Part shown: in pieces, positions 8,527 through 16,209 of the stretch
Position numbering within the stretch: position 1 is the first letter of the stretch
Layout of the letters: every line of letters starts with the position of its first letter
DNA from: Phenylobacterium sp.
GTDB lineage: Bacteria; Pseudomonadota; Alphaproteobacteria; Caulobacterales; Caulobacteraceae
DNA length: 33,605 bases
Direction: 5' to 3'
Assembly (NCBI RefSeq): GCF_004799395.1
Contig: NZ_SSMZ01000262.1
Location: 1 to 33,605, forward strand
Notes under the pieces: generated by a model
What the model was told of the DNA's origin: nothing
Seen by the model: only the letters and a program-made list of their open reading frames with translations
The model's database searches: none
Made by a program: the position numbers and the translations under genes

Positions 8527-9365
8527 CCCCTCGGCTGATCATCACCGCCGATGATTTCGGCGCGGCGGTCCAGGTCAATGAGGCGGTGGAAATCGGTCAT
8601 CGCGATGGGGTGCTGACGTCGGCGAGCCTGATGGTCGCCGCGCCAGCGTTTGCCGACGCCGTGGCGCGCGCGAAGCGCCTGCCGAAGCTGCGCGTGGGCC
8701 TCCACCTGGTGCTGGTGGAGGGCCGGCCTGCCCTGCCGCCCGCGGAGTTGCCGGACCTAGTGACCGGCGAGGGCCTGTTCCGCACCGACATGGCCGCCAT
8801 GGGCGCCGAGATCTTCCTGCGGCCCAAGGTCCGGCGCCAAGTTGCCGCCGAGATCGAGGCGCAGCTCGCGGCCTTCGCCCGCACCGGCCTGGCTCTGGAC
8901 CACGTCAACACCCACAAGCACTACCACCTGCATCCCACCGTCGCCGGGCTGATGCTGCGAATCGGCCGTCGCTTCGGCATGGCCGCCAGCCGCGCGCCTA
9001 TTGAACCGCGCGCCATCCTGGCCGCCGTCGAGCCGACGGCCGCGCCGCCGCCGGCCCTTGTGACCGAGCCCTGGGCCCGGATGGTGCGGGCGCGCTATCG
9101 GCGGGCGGGGATCGCCATGGCGGACCAGGTGTTCGGCCTGGCCTGGTCCGGCGCGATGACGGCGGATCGCGTGGCTGGTGTCGTGCGCCGGCTGCCGCCA
9201 GGCCTCAGCGAACTCTATCTGCATCCGGCGACCGCAGGCGGGTTCGAGGGCGCCGCGGCCGGCTACGACTACGCGGGAGAGCTGGCGGCGCTGGTTTCGC
9301 TCGACACCCGCGCGGCGATCGCCGAGGCGCGTGCCCAGCTCGGCGCTTTTTCCGATTTCATTTGA
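8523..9365 (+). CDS. hpnK: HpnK, YdjC-type hopanoid N-deacetylase with a probable CTG start
   Basis: The reading frame clearly encodes a YdjC-family carbohydrate deacetylase. RLIITADDFGAAVQVNEAVE holds the catalytic/metal aspartates, followed by GLHLVLVEGRP and DHVNTHKHYHLHP with the metal-binding histidines. HpnK removes the acetyl group from GlcNAc-hopanoid made by HpnI (family knowledge). The first ATG, GTG or TTG in frame is the GTG at 8586, which would delete the ADDFG motif. I see no such codon upstream of it for more than 100 bases inside hpnJ. The best start is CTG at 8523, overlapping the hpnJ stop as CTGA, giving 280 residues, a normal family length; CTG at 8535 is a second option. 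Coordinates therefore rest on homology, not on a canonical start. Confidence 0.88.
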   Translation: MTPRLIITADDFGAAVQVNEAVEIGHRDGVLTSASLMVAAPAFADAVARAKRLPKLRVGLHLVLVEGRPALPPAELPDLVTGEGLFRTDMAAMGAEIFLRPKVRRQVAAEIEAQLAAFARTGLALDHVNTHKHYHLHPTVAGLMLRIGRRFGMAASRAPIEPRAILAAVEPTAAPPPALVTEPWARMVRARYRRAGIAMADQVFGLAWSGAMTADRVAGVVRRLPPGLSELYLHPATAGGFEGAAAGYDYAGELAALVSLDTRAAIAEARAQLGAFSDFI

Positions 9366-9454
9366 GGCCCAGGCGGTTTTCTCCGCCCCAGGACGATCCT
9401 ACATCGGCGTTTGGGCCGCTCGCGGGCCAGCTGATCAAGTGGAGAGGTTCGTCC

Positions 9455-10361
9455 GTGGCCGTGAACGCATTCACCGGCTTTGCCGATATCGAGATCGATA
9501 TTCCGGCGCCCGAGATGCCGATCCGACTGGGCAGCGAGGCGCACAAGGCGCCGTTCTGCGACGCCCTCCTCAGCACCCACGGCCCCCTACAGGCCAGCGG
9601 TCATCGACTGGCCGAAACTCGACGAGACGACCCGCGGACGCATCATCGCGCTGCCCATCTGGGACATCGCCGTTCGGACCGAGGAGAAGGCCGGCTGGAA
9701 CGTGCGCAACTATGGCGAGAGCGTCAGCGATCCCCTGCTGAAGTCCGCTGTCGCCATGGACGCCTTTGAGGAGAGCCGCCACAAACTGGTGCTGGCCAAC
9801 ATGGTCGAGGCCTATGGCATCAAGCTCGATCCGGAGCCCGCCTACCGCCGCCCGAAGGACCCGGAATGGGCCTTCATGGTCACCGGCTACTCCGAGTGCA
9901 TCGACAGTTTCTTCGGCTTCGGCCTTTTCGAGATCGCCCGCGGCTCAGGATTCTTCCCGACCGAGCTGGTGGACACCTTCGAGCCGGTGATGCGCGAGGA
10001 GGGCCGCCACCTCCTGTTCTTCGTGAACTGGGTCGCCTGGTGGCGACGCAACATGCCGTTCTGGCGCCGCCCATGGTTCGAGCTGAAGGTGATTGCGGTC
10101 TGGCTGTTCTTGATCGCCGAGCGGATCGGCATCGCCGGCGACATGGAAAAGAGCGACAAGGCGCAGGACAACAACTTCACCCTGAACGGCTCCAAGGTGC
10201 TGGGGGTGGAGATCACCTTTCCCGAGCTGGCCCGCGTCTGCCTGCGGGAGAACGATCGGCGACTGGCGCCCTACGATGCGCGCTTGATCCGGCCGATGTT
10301 CGTCCCCAACATGATCCGGTTCGCGCTGCGGTTCATGAAGGCGCCGCCCGTCGCGGCCTGA
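9455..10361 (+). CDS. Ferritin-like diiron domain protein of the hopanoid cluster, frameshifted by one extra C
   Basis: The GTG at 9455 has an excellent ribosome-binding site (ggagagg, 7 bases upstream). It opens a frame reading VAVNAFTGFADIEIDIPAPE and on to ALLSTHGP. At the run of five C's (9583-9587) the coding signal jumps one frame and continues as YRPAVIDWPKLDETTRG to the stop at 10361. Dropping one C joins the halves as HGPYRPAVIDW, about 301 residues. The second half carries likely diiron ligands: FEESRHK, YSECIDSF and MREEGRH (ExxRH-type motifs) in a helical context. I recognise a ferritin-like fold but no proven function; an oxidase or oxygenase acting on hopanoids is inference from its place between hpnK and hpnL. 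The frameshift may be a real mutation, a sequencing error or a slippery site. Confidence 0.75.
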
Positions 10362-10391
10362 TCCTTCCGCACGGCCGGAGATGGGGGCGTC

Positions 10392-11369
10392 TTGAGTAAG
10401 GTCACCCGTGGCGGGGTTTTTGTGGCCCTGGTGGTGGGCCTTGCCCTCCTCACCCTGGTGGTGGCCCTGGTCGGCTACCGCTCCGTGCTGGCGGCGATCG
10501 AGCGCGCCGGCTTGGCGGGCTTCGCCGCCTATACCCTCTATTGGCCGTTGGTCATCCTAGTGCTGGGCGGCGCCTGGTTCGCGGTGGCGCCGGGGTTGGG
10601 ATCCAAGGGCCTTGGGATCCTGGTCTGGGCCCGACTGTTGCGCGAAGCCGGCTCCGACATCCTGCCCTTCGCCCAGGTCAGCGGCTTCCTGCTGGGCGCC
10701 CGGGTGGCCCGCACGGAGGGTATCGCCGAGGATCTGGTCGTCGCCTCGACCATCGCCGACGTCACAGCGGAACTCAGCGCCCAGGTGCTCTACACCCTGC
10801 TGGGGGTCGCCCTCCTCGCGGCCCAGCTTCGCGGCGGACCCGGCGGCGCGCCACTGGTCTGGCCGATGGCGGGCGCCCTGGGATTCCTCGTGTTCGCCGC
10901 CATCGCTTTCGGACTGGTGCAGGGGCGCGGCGTGACCTGGCTGGGCGGTCTGGCGCAACGCTGGTGGCCGGATTCGGTCAGTCGCGCCGACGCCGTGCGC
11001 GCCGCCCTGGATGCCATCTACCGCCAACCGCTCCGCCTCCTGGCGGCCCTGACGCTGCACAGCGCGGGCTGGGTCGGCAGCGGTCTGGGATCGTGGATCG
11101 TGCTCCAGGCCATGGACGCCCATGCGCCGCTGTGGGCGGTGCTGGCGGTGGAAAGCCTGATGTACGCCGCACGCGGCGCAGCGTTCATCCTGCCCGGTGG
11201 CCTCGGAGTCCAGGAAGGCGCCTATGTATTGCTGGCGCCTCTGTTCGGCCTGCAGCCCAGCGACCTCCTGGCCGTCTCGCTGCTGCGGCGCGCCCGTGAC
11301 CTGGTGGTGGGCGTTCCGACGCTGCTGATCTGGCAGGCGAGGGAGGGCCATAGGCTGCTGGGCCGCTAG
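10392..11369 (+). CDS. hpnL: HpnL, hopanoid-associated integral membrane protein
   Basis: A 325-residue polytopic membrane protein of the family related to the lysylphosphatidylglycerol synthase membrane region. Hydrophobic segments start at residues 8-29 (GVFVALVVGLALLTLVVAL) and recur through the protein; RGAAFILPGGLGVQEGAYVLL near the C-terminus is the conserved glycine-rich block. The function is not established; roles in hopanoid movement or head-group modification have been proposed. The start is TTG at 10392 with ggag 11 bases upstream. The ATG at 10381 is in another frame and soon meets a stop. It follows the ferritin-like gene by 30 bases. Its stop lies in a CTAG palindrome shared with the stop of convergent hpnN. 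Confidence 0.9.
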   Translation: MSKVTRGGVFVALVVGLALLTLVVALVGYRSVLAAIERAGLAGFAAYTLYWPLVILVLGGAWFAVAPGLGSKGLGILVWARLLREAGSDILPFAQVSGFLLGARVARTEGIAEDLVVASTIADVTAELSAQVLYTLLGVALLAAQLRGGPGGAPLVWPMAGALGFLVFAAIAFGLVQGRGVTWLGGLAQRWWPDSVSRADAVRAALDAIYRQPLRLLAALTLHSAGWVGSGLGSWIVLQAMDAHAPLWAVLAVESLMYAARGAAFILPGGLGVQEGAYVLLAPLFGLQPSDLLAVSLLRRARDLVVGVPTLLIWQAREGHRLLGR

Positions 11370-13963
11370 GTTTTCGCGCCCTCCTTGGGGGGCCCCAGCA
11401 GCGCCGGCTCGAAGATCAGCGCCGCCACCAGCGTCCAGATCAGCGAGATCATCAGGATCTTGCCCATGCTGGCGGTGCCGGGGTGGCTGGAGAGCATGAG
11501 ACTTCCGAATGCGGTCCCGGTGGTGAGCGCGCTGAAGAACACTCCGCGCGCCAGGCTGGATTGCAGCAGGTTCGTCGTTCCCGCCCGCCAGGCCATGACG
11601 AAATAGATGTGGAACGCCACGCCGACCCCGAAGAGCAGCGGGAAGGCGATGACATTGGCGAAATTGATGGGCTGGCCGATCACCACGCAGGTCCCCAGCG
11701 TGAGGAAGCCGGCCAGCACGATGGGCGCCAGGGTGAAGGCCACTTCCCGCAGGCTGCGCAAAACGAGCAGCAGCAGGCCGGTGATCGCCACCAGCGAAAG
11801 CAGGCCCGCCTCGATGAAGGCCCAGCTCACTGTCCGGCCCGCCTCCTGGATTGAGATCGGGGCGCCGGAGGCGTCGGGCGCGACGGCGCGGACGGCCCTC
11901 GAGAAGGCCTTGAGGACGGCGTTGTCGTTGGAATCGCCCTTCGGCGAGACCTGGATGCGGGCCCGGCCGTCGGGCGTCACCCAGTCGCGCACCATGTCCT
12001 GCGGCAGGCTTTGCAAGGTCACCGGCTCCGCGGTCAGGAGGGCGCGGAGTTCGTCCAGCAGGGTGTTGAGCGGCGGGATCAGCGCCTCCGTCGCCCGGGC
12101 GCGCAGGGCCGGCGGTCCGGCCGCGATCGCATCCAGCGCGCCGGCCAGCCGAAGCGCATCGCCGCCTCCGGCCGCCGCGCCAGTCCCCGCCGCGGCGCGC
12201 AGCTTGGCCGCCGTGCTCTTGAGAACGGTGACGACCTCGGCGTCGCTGGGCGCGGGCTGTGTTTCGAAGGGGTTTAGGGTCGGATCCAGCAGCAGCTGGG
12301 CGTCGGAGATCGCCGCCAGCTTGGCGGGCTGGTCGTCAGGCACGAAGCTGGAAAGCGTGATCGTCTGGGCGACATCGGGGAGCTTGCCCAGCCGATCGGC
12401 AAGGTGGTCCGCGGCGGCGAGGGACGGCGCCAGCACGTCGATGGTGTTCGGGGTCTGGATCGGGTCCCTGATGATGTCGCTCAGCGTCGACATCGCCTCG
12501 CCGTGCACATTGCGCAGGTGCATCGGGTTGAAGTCGAACCGCACGAAGGGCAGCAGGGCGATGCTGACCAGGGTCGAGACCGCGAAGGCCCAGAGCACCA
12601 GCTTGCGTCGTTCGATGAGGAAACGGTCCACCGGCGCCATGCGGCTGGATCCGACCTCCTCGGCCTGCGGTGGGGGCTGCAGCAGGCGGATCAGCGCCGG
12701 CAACAGGGTCAGGTTCAGCACCAGGCCGATCACCATGCCGACGCCGGCGATGATGCCCAGTTCGGAGACGCCCACATACTGGGTCGGCAGGAACGCCAGG
12801 AACCCCAAGGTGATCGCCACGGCGGCGAGCGTCAGGGAGCCACCGATGCCGGTCGCCGCAGCGGTCAGCGCCGCGTTCAGGTCCTGCGCGGACGTCCGTT
12901 CCGCCCTGAAGCGCACGCTGAACTGGATCCCGAAGTCGACGCCCAGGCCGACGAACAGGGGAATGAAGGCCACCGAGATCAGGTTGAACCGCCCGACCGT
13001 CACCAGACCCATGGCCGTGGTCAGCAGCAGGCCGATCAGCGTCGTGGCCAGGATCGCGACGACCAATCTGATCGACTTCACCGCCAGCCACAGCATCACC
13101 AGCACGGCCAGCAGCATGGATCCGCTCACCAGCCAGGCGCGGTCGGCGAGCGATCCGAACTCTTCGTCTGAAAGCGGCACCGCGCCCGTCAGCCGCAAGC
13201 GGACCCCATGCGAGGCGTCGAGCGCCAGGCTCCTTGCCGCCGCGCGGATCGCGTCGCTGGAATCGACGCCCGGCATCAGCGCATCATAGTCGAGCTTCGG
13301 CCGGGCGATGATGAAGCGCCGGGTCGGCGCCTGAAGGCCGTCGCCGCCGCCGGCCACCATGGCCTGCCAGGAGAAGAAGGCGGGCTTGTCCGCCGCGACG
13401 GTCTGAAGGGCGTCGGCGAGGGCGGCGATTGGCTTTCCCACGGCGTCGAACGAGGTCTGGCTATGGGTGACGCCATCGGCCAGGGTCGAGACGGCGTTCA
13501 TCACTCCTCGCAGGCTGGGATCCGCCGCCATGGGGCCGAGAAAGGGCTGGGCGGAAACCAGCTGGTCGGCTGTCGCGCGCACCTGCGGCGTGGGCAGGAA
13601 GAGCAGGCCCTCGCGGGCGAAGAACGGCCCGCCATCCGGACGACGCACGCTGTGGAACAGCTGGGTCTCTGTCGCCAGCTTCGCGGTCAGGACTGCTGCG
13701 GCCGACTCGGCCAGTTCGGGGGTGGCGCCGTCGATGACCACAACGGTCGAGTCGGTGTTCTGCGGGAACGCCTTGTCCATGGCGATCTCATGCTGGCGCC
13801 AGGCGACCTTGCTGGAGATCAGGGCGGCGGTGTCGCTCGTCATGCTGAAATGACCGATGACGAACCACAGGGCCGCCGCCGAAAACGCCAGGACCACCGA
13901 AAGGGTGAGCCAAGGGTGGTCGGAGCCCGCCTTGACCGCCGAGCGAATGGGGGTCGCCCTCAT
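11366..13963 (-). CDS. hpnN: HpnN, RND-family hopanoid transporter
   Basis: An 865-residue RND/MMPL-type membrane protein with the usual two-fold layout. An N-terminal span (LTLSVVLAFSAAALWFVIGH) leads into a large periplasmic domain, followed by a membrane bundle with GLGVDFGIQFSVRFRAER, a second periplasmic domain, and a second bundle with PLLFGVGVAFHIYFVMAWR. HpnN is needed to move hopanoids to the outer membrane in Rhodopseudomonas (family knowledge). The ATG at 13963 overlaps the stop of the small upstream frame as ATGA. The gene converges on hpnL and the two stops overlap in CTAG, leaving no space for a terminator between them. Confidence 0.93.
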   Translation of the reverse strand: MRATPIRSAVKAGSDHPWLTLSVVLAFSAAALWFVIGHFSMTSDTAALISSKVAWRQHEIAMDKAFPQNTDSTVVVIDGATPELAESAAAVLTAKLATETQLFHSVRRPDGGPFFAREGLLFLPTPQVRATADQLVSAQPFLGPMAADPSLRGVMNAVSTLADGVTHSQTSFDAVGKPIAALADALQTVAADKPAFFSWQAMVAGGGDGLQAPTRRFIIARPKLDYDALMPGVDSSDAIRAAARSLALDASHGVRLRLTGAVPLSDEEFGSLADRAWLVSGSMLLAVLVMLWLAVKSIRLVVAILATTLIGLLLTTAMGLVTVGRFNLISVAFIPLFVGLGVDFGIQFSVRFRAERTSAQDLNAALTAAATGIGGSLTLAAVAITLGFLAFLPTQYVGVSELGIIAGVGMVIGLVLNLTLLPALIRLLQPPPQAEEVGSSRMAPVDRFLIERRKLVLWAFAVSTLVSIALLPFVRFDFNPMHLRNVHGEAMSTLSDIIRDPIQTPNTIDVLAPSLAAADHLADRLGKLPDVAQTITLSSFVPDDQPAKLAAISDAQLLLDPTLNPFETQPAPSDAEVVTVLKSTAAKLRAAAGTGAAAGGGDALRLAGALDAIAAGPPALRARATEALIPPLNTLLDELRALLTAEPVTLQSLPQDMVRDWVTPDGRARIQVSPKGDSNDNAVLKAFSRAVRAVAPDASGAPISIQEAGRTVSWAFIEAGLLSLVAITGLLLLVLRSLREVAFTLAPIVLAGFLTLGTCVVIGQPINFANVIAFPLLFGVGVAFHIYFVMAWRAGTTNLLQSSLARGVFFSALTTGTAFGSLMLSSHPGTASMGKILMISLIWTLVAALIFEPALLGPPKEGAKT

Positions 13964-14232
13964 CGGGAGCCTCGCGCCGTGGGTCTAGGCGCCCTGCTCG
14001 ACGGGAAGCCCAGGGACATTGCGGTCGACCATGTGGTTGTCATTCTTGTCCTGGCAGGTCTGGGCCGCAGAGCCCCCCGCGGCGCGTTGGTGACCGTGGT
14101 CACACCCGGCGCCGAGGCGGTCGCGCCGCTGTCGCGGCAGTCTTTCAGGAACTCCACGGCAGGGCAAATCTCGACCCGGATTTGCCCCTGCCCGAACCGC
14201 GCCTTGGCTGCGGCCAGCGTTTTCCAGGCCAT
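13960..14232 (-). CDS. Small hypothetical protein upstream of hpnN, frame uncertain after a run of six C/G
   Basis: An ATG at 14232 with ggggaag upstream opens a frame reading MAWKTLAAAKARFGQGQIRV and then an ICPAVEFLKDCRDSG segment with sensible GC-rich codons. After the G run (plus-strand C's at 14073-14078) this frame becomes rich in AGA, AGG and ACA codons, while the next frame (AAQTCQDKNDNHMVDRNVPG, stop at 13985) has normal codon use. One additional G would join the good halves into about 82 residues. As written, the first frame ends at 13960 with an ATGA overlap to hpnN. I do not recognise the family. It has no signal peptide or membrane span. Its position suggests co-transcription with hpnN. 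Confidence 0.45.
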   Translation of the reverse strand: MAWKTLAAAKARFGQGQIRVEICPAVEFLKDCRDSGATASAPGVTTVTNAPRGALRPRPARTRMTTTWSTAMSLGFPSSRAPRPTARGSR

Positions 14233-14296
14233 GCCACTTCCCCATCGGGCGAACCGCACTACATGGAATGAAGACGGGATTTCCTAAGAGGTGGCT

Positions 14297-14497
14297 ATGC
14301 GCGCGGGTCTGATCGCGCTCCTTGTCGTGGCGTGTGCGACAAGCGCCTGCAGCAAGAAAAGTTCGCTCTACCTGGAGCCGGGCGAGCGCGCGCCATCGGC
14401 GAACGCCGGGCCGCCGCCGGCGACGTCATCGAGCCCGCCGAGCGCTCCGCCAGGAGCTTCCTCGCCGCAAACCTCCGCTTCCGGGTCAAAGGAATAA
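14297..14497 (+). CDS. Small LptM-like lipoprotein
   Basis: A 66-residue lipoprotein precursor. MRAGLIALLVVACATSAC gives a signal peptide with lipobox TSAC and lipid-bearing Cys18, followed by SKKSSLYLEPGERAP and a low-complexity Pro/Ser/Ala tail. The residues after the Cys resemble the C-x-K-K-x-x-LYLP pattern of LptM (YifL), which helps LptD mature in the outer membrane (family knowledge). The match is short, so function is inference. The ATG at 14297 is preferred to the GTG at 14291 because aagagg sits 5 bases before it. It is divergent from the small gene upstream of hpnN and not obviously in an operon. Confidence 0.7.
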   Translation: MRAGLIALLVVACATSACSKKSSLYLEPGERAPSANAGPPPATSSSPPSAPPGASSPQTSASGSKE

Positions 14498-14691
14498 GAC
14501 GGCAACCTGAGGCGATAGCGCGAACGATAAATCCCATTCTCGATCGATGCGCGCCCGAAGACTCCAGATTCCCGGGGCCGTATGGGTCCCGACCGCCGCC
14601 GACGCGAACCTGCGGACCGCGAATCCACATCGATCCCTTATGCGAAAGGGGCGTATGAGACGCCGGCTTCATGGCCGCAAAGGAGGCTTCC
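14498..14691. other. Intergenic leader region before the DUF4118 gene
   Basis: These 194 bases hold no gene that I can support. Near the downstream end are a short hairpin (CCCTT at 14635-14639 pairing with AAGGG at 14646-14650) and a near-perfect Shine-Dalgarno aaaggagg at 14679-14686. Confidence 0.4.
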
Positions 14692-15552
14692 ATGGCCAGC
14701 GATGTCACCGCTCCGATCCTATCTCCCGAGATGGACGCCACGGCGGCCGACGCCGGAACGCCGGCGCGGATTTCGACCACCCTTAGCTACGGGCTGTGCC
14801 TGCTGCTGGTGGCGGCTGCCGGTCTCGTGGCCTTCGTGGTCGATCACCTCGTGTCGACGCCAAACCTGTCCCTGATCTTCGTCCTGCCGGTGATCGTGGC
14901 GGCGCTCAGCTTTGGCTGGGGGCCGGCGCTGATCTCGGCCATGCTCAGCGTCGCCATCGACGACTTCTTCTTCATCGAGCCGCGCTTCACCTTCCGGGTC
15001 GCCAGTCCGTCGGATGTCTGGGCCCTGGCGCTGCTGCTGGTGGTGGCCGCCATCGCCAGCACGGTAGGCGCCCAATCGCGCAGCCGCGCGCTGGCGGCCC
15101 GCCGCGCGGCGCAGCAGGCCGAGGCGCTGCACAGCCTTGCCCACGCGGTCATCGAGGCCGAGCCTCCGTCCGCCCTGCTGAAGACCGCGGCTGCGGCGCT
15201 CAGCCGGATTTTCGACGCCCCGGCGGTGGTCCTGGCCGAGAAGTCCGGGAAGCTCTGGCCGGCCGCCGCGGGCGGCGGCGCCACCCTCTCCGCGGCGGAC
15301 GAGGAAGCCGCGCATTGGGCGTTGGCCAATGACAAGCCGACGCGCGGCGAGACCTACCCCTTCGATCAGGCGACCTTCGACTTCTGGCCCGTGCAGACGC
15401 CGGCAAGCCACCGCCTAGTGCTGGGCGTGAGGCTGGAGGACGCGTTCGGCGGCCGACCGAAAAACCCCAGCCGGCAGGTGGAGCTGGTAGCCGCCTATCT
15501 CTCGGCCGCCACGGCGCGCGCGGCGGACGCAAAGCGGACCGCACGGTCCTAG
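14692..15552 (+). CDS. Kinase-less KdpD-like sensor: DUF4118 membrane domain plus GAF-like domain
   Basis: A 286-residue protein with a four-helix DUF4118 membrane domain (about residues 30-125) containing SLIFVLPVIVAALSFGWGP and FFFIEPRFTF, then a linker helix and a GAF-like domain ending near residue 280. Both parts align in order with the centre of KdpD encoded at 24551-27241 (NLAMIFLLSVLGAGLAFG, FFFLEPRLSF, then a WTFWPLQ segment matching FDFWPVQ here). The N-terminal KdpD/USP domains and the histidine kinase are absent; no H-box or ATP-binding motif is seen. The start is ATG at 14692, decided by the strong aaaggagg 5 bases upstream; another ATG lies at 14671. It may be a membrane sensor without output, or a partner of KdpD; that is inference. 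Confidence 0.88.
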   Translation: MASDVTAPILSPEMDATAADAGTPARISTTLSYGLCLLLVAAAGLVAFVVDHLVSTPNLSLIFVLPVIVAALSFGWGPALISAMLSVAIDDFFFIEPRFTFRVASPSDVWALALLLVVAAIASTVGAQSRSRALAARRAAQQAEALHSLAHAVIEAEPPSALLKTAAAALSRIFDAPAVVLAEKSGKLWPAAAGGGATLSAADEEAAHWALANDKPTRGETYPFDQATFDFWPVQTPASHRLVLGVRLEDAFGGRPKNPSRQVELVAAYLSAATARAADAKRTARS

Positions 15553-15569
15553 GCGCCAAGACAGCGCCT
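15551..15569. terminator. Candidate hairpin between convergent genes
   Basis: AGGCGC (15551-15556) and GCGCCT (15564-15569) form a 6-bp stem with a 7-base loop, starting in the stop codon of the DUF4118 gene and facing the winged-helix gene. There is no T-run, so the call is weak. Confidence 0.35.
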
Positions 15570-15589
15570 CACCCGATCGGCTCAGCCGC

Positions 15590-16060
15590 TTACCGGTCGT
15601 CCTTGGCGTAGAACTGCAAGGTGCGCACGAACTGGTCGATGTCGGCGACGTAGAGCCGGAACGCGTCGAAGATGTTCAGATCGAAGAAGGCCGAGATCGG
15701 AATGTAGATGTTCTTGGTCTTCTCCGAGACCGCCACGTAGCCCAGATCGGTCAGGGCCTTGACCTTGCGGCGCACCGTCTCGCGCGGGATGCCGGAGGCG
15801 TCGGAGATGCCGAACAGCGAGACGCCGATTGAGGCGGACTCCAGATAGATCTGCTCGATCGAGTCTCGATCCGACGAGGCGCCGCCAAGGTTCAGAATGG
15901 CCTGGAAACAGGCTTCCACGACCACGAAGAAGATCATCACCATCTCGTAGTCATAGGCGAAGATCTCGGCAAAGCGGCGAGTGGTGCGGGTGAATTGGCG
16001 GATCGAGAAATAGAGTTCCAAGCGCGTGAGCACCGAGATATCCGCGTTGGGATCGTCCAT
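15590..16060 (-). CDS. Winged helix-turn-helix transcriptional regulator
   Basis: A 156-residue protein, probably cytoplasmic. The C-terminal half carries a winged helix: SLFGISDASGIPRETVRRKV as the helix-turn-helix, followed by KALTDLGYVAVSEKTKNIYI as the wing. The N-terminal half is helical and aromatic-rich (FAEIFAYDYEMVMIFFVVVE) and may dimerise. I do not recognise a named subfamily; MarR- or Crp-type HTH domains are the nearest by pattern. The ATG at 16060 (MDDPNADIS) is chosen over a longer open frame whose added residues look non-coding. It converges on the DUF4118 gene and follows the TetR gene on the same strand by about 150 bases. The target is unknown. Confidence 0.82.
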   Translation of the reverse strand: MDDPNADISVLTRLELYFSIRQFTRTTRRFAEIFAYDYEMVMIFFVVVEACFQAILNLGGASSDRDSIEQIYLESASIGVSLFGISDASGIPRETVRRKVKALTDLGYVAVSEKTKNIYIPISAFFDLNIFDAFRLYVADIDQFVRTLQFYAKDDR

Positions 16061-16161
16061 GTCACACCTGGCTGGGCGCCGGTCCTGAAAGCGAGACCCC
16101 ATCTTGCAGACGCCGCCCGAGATGGCCAGGGCGCAGGCGTTGGCGGGGTCGGCGCCCGTGC

Positions 16162-16178
16162 TGGGCGGGCTTCGCCCA
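16162..16178. terminator. Weak hairpin downstream of the TetR-family gene
   Basis: TGGGCG (16162-16167) pairs with CGCCCA (16173-16178) across a 5-base loop, 32 bases after the TetR stop on the minus strand. There is no T-run. The rest of 16061-16209 holds nothing I can identify. Confidence 0.28.
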
Positions 16179-16209
16179 ATACGGCGGCGCAACCGCTGGG
16201 CGCGAAGAC

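Noticed and set aside
9372-9387. Short hairpin GGCGG-ttttct-CCGCC after hpnK
   Set aside because: Only a 5-bp stem and no T-run after it. It may weakly attenuate, but I would not call a terminator.
11607-13289. Long open frame on the plus strand opposite hpnN
   Set aside because: Antisense shadow of hpnN with Ser/Arg-rich, featureless product.
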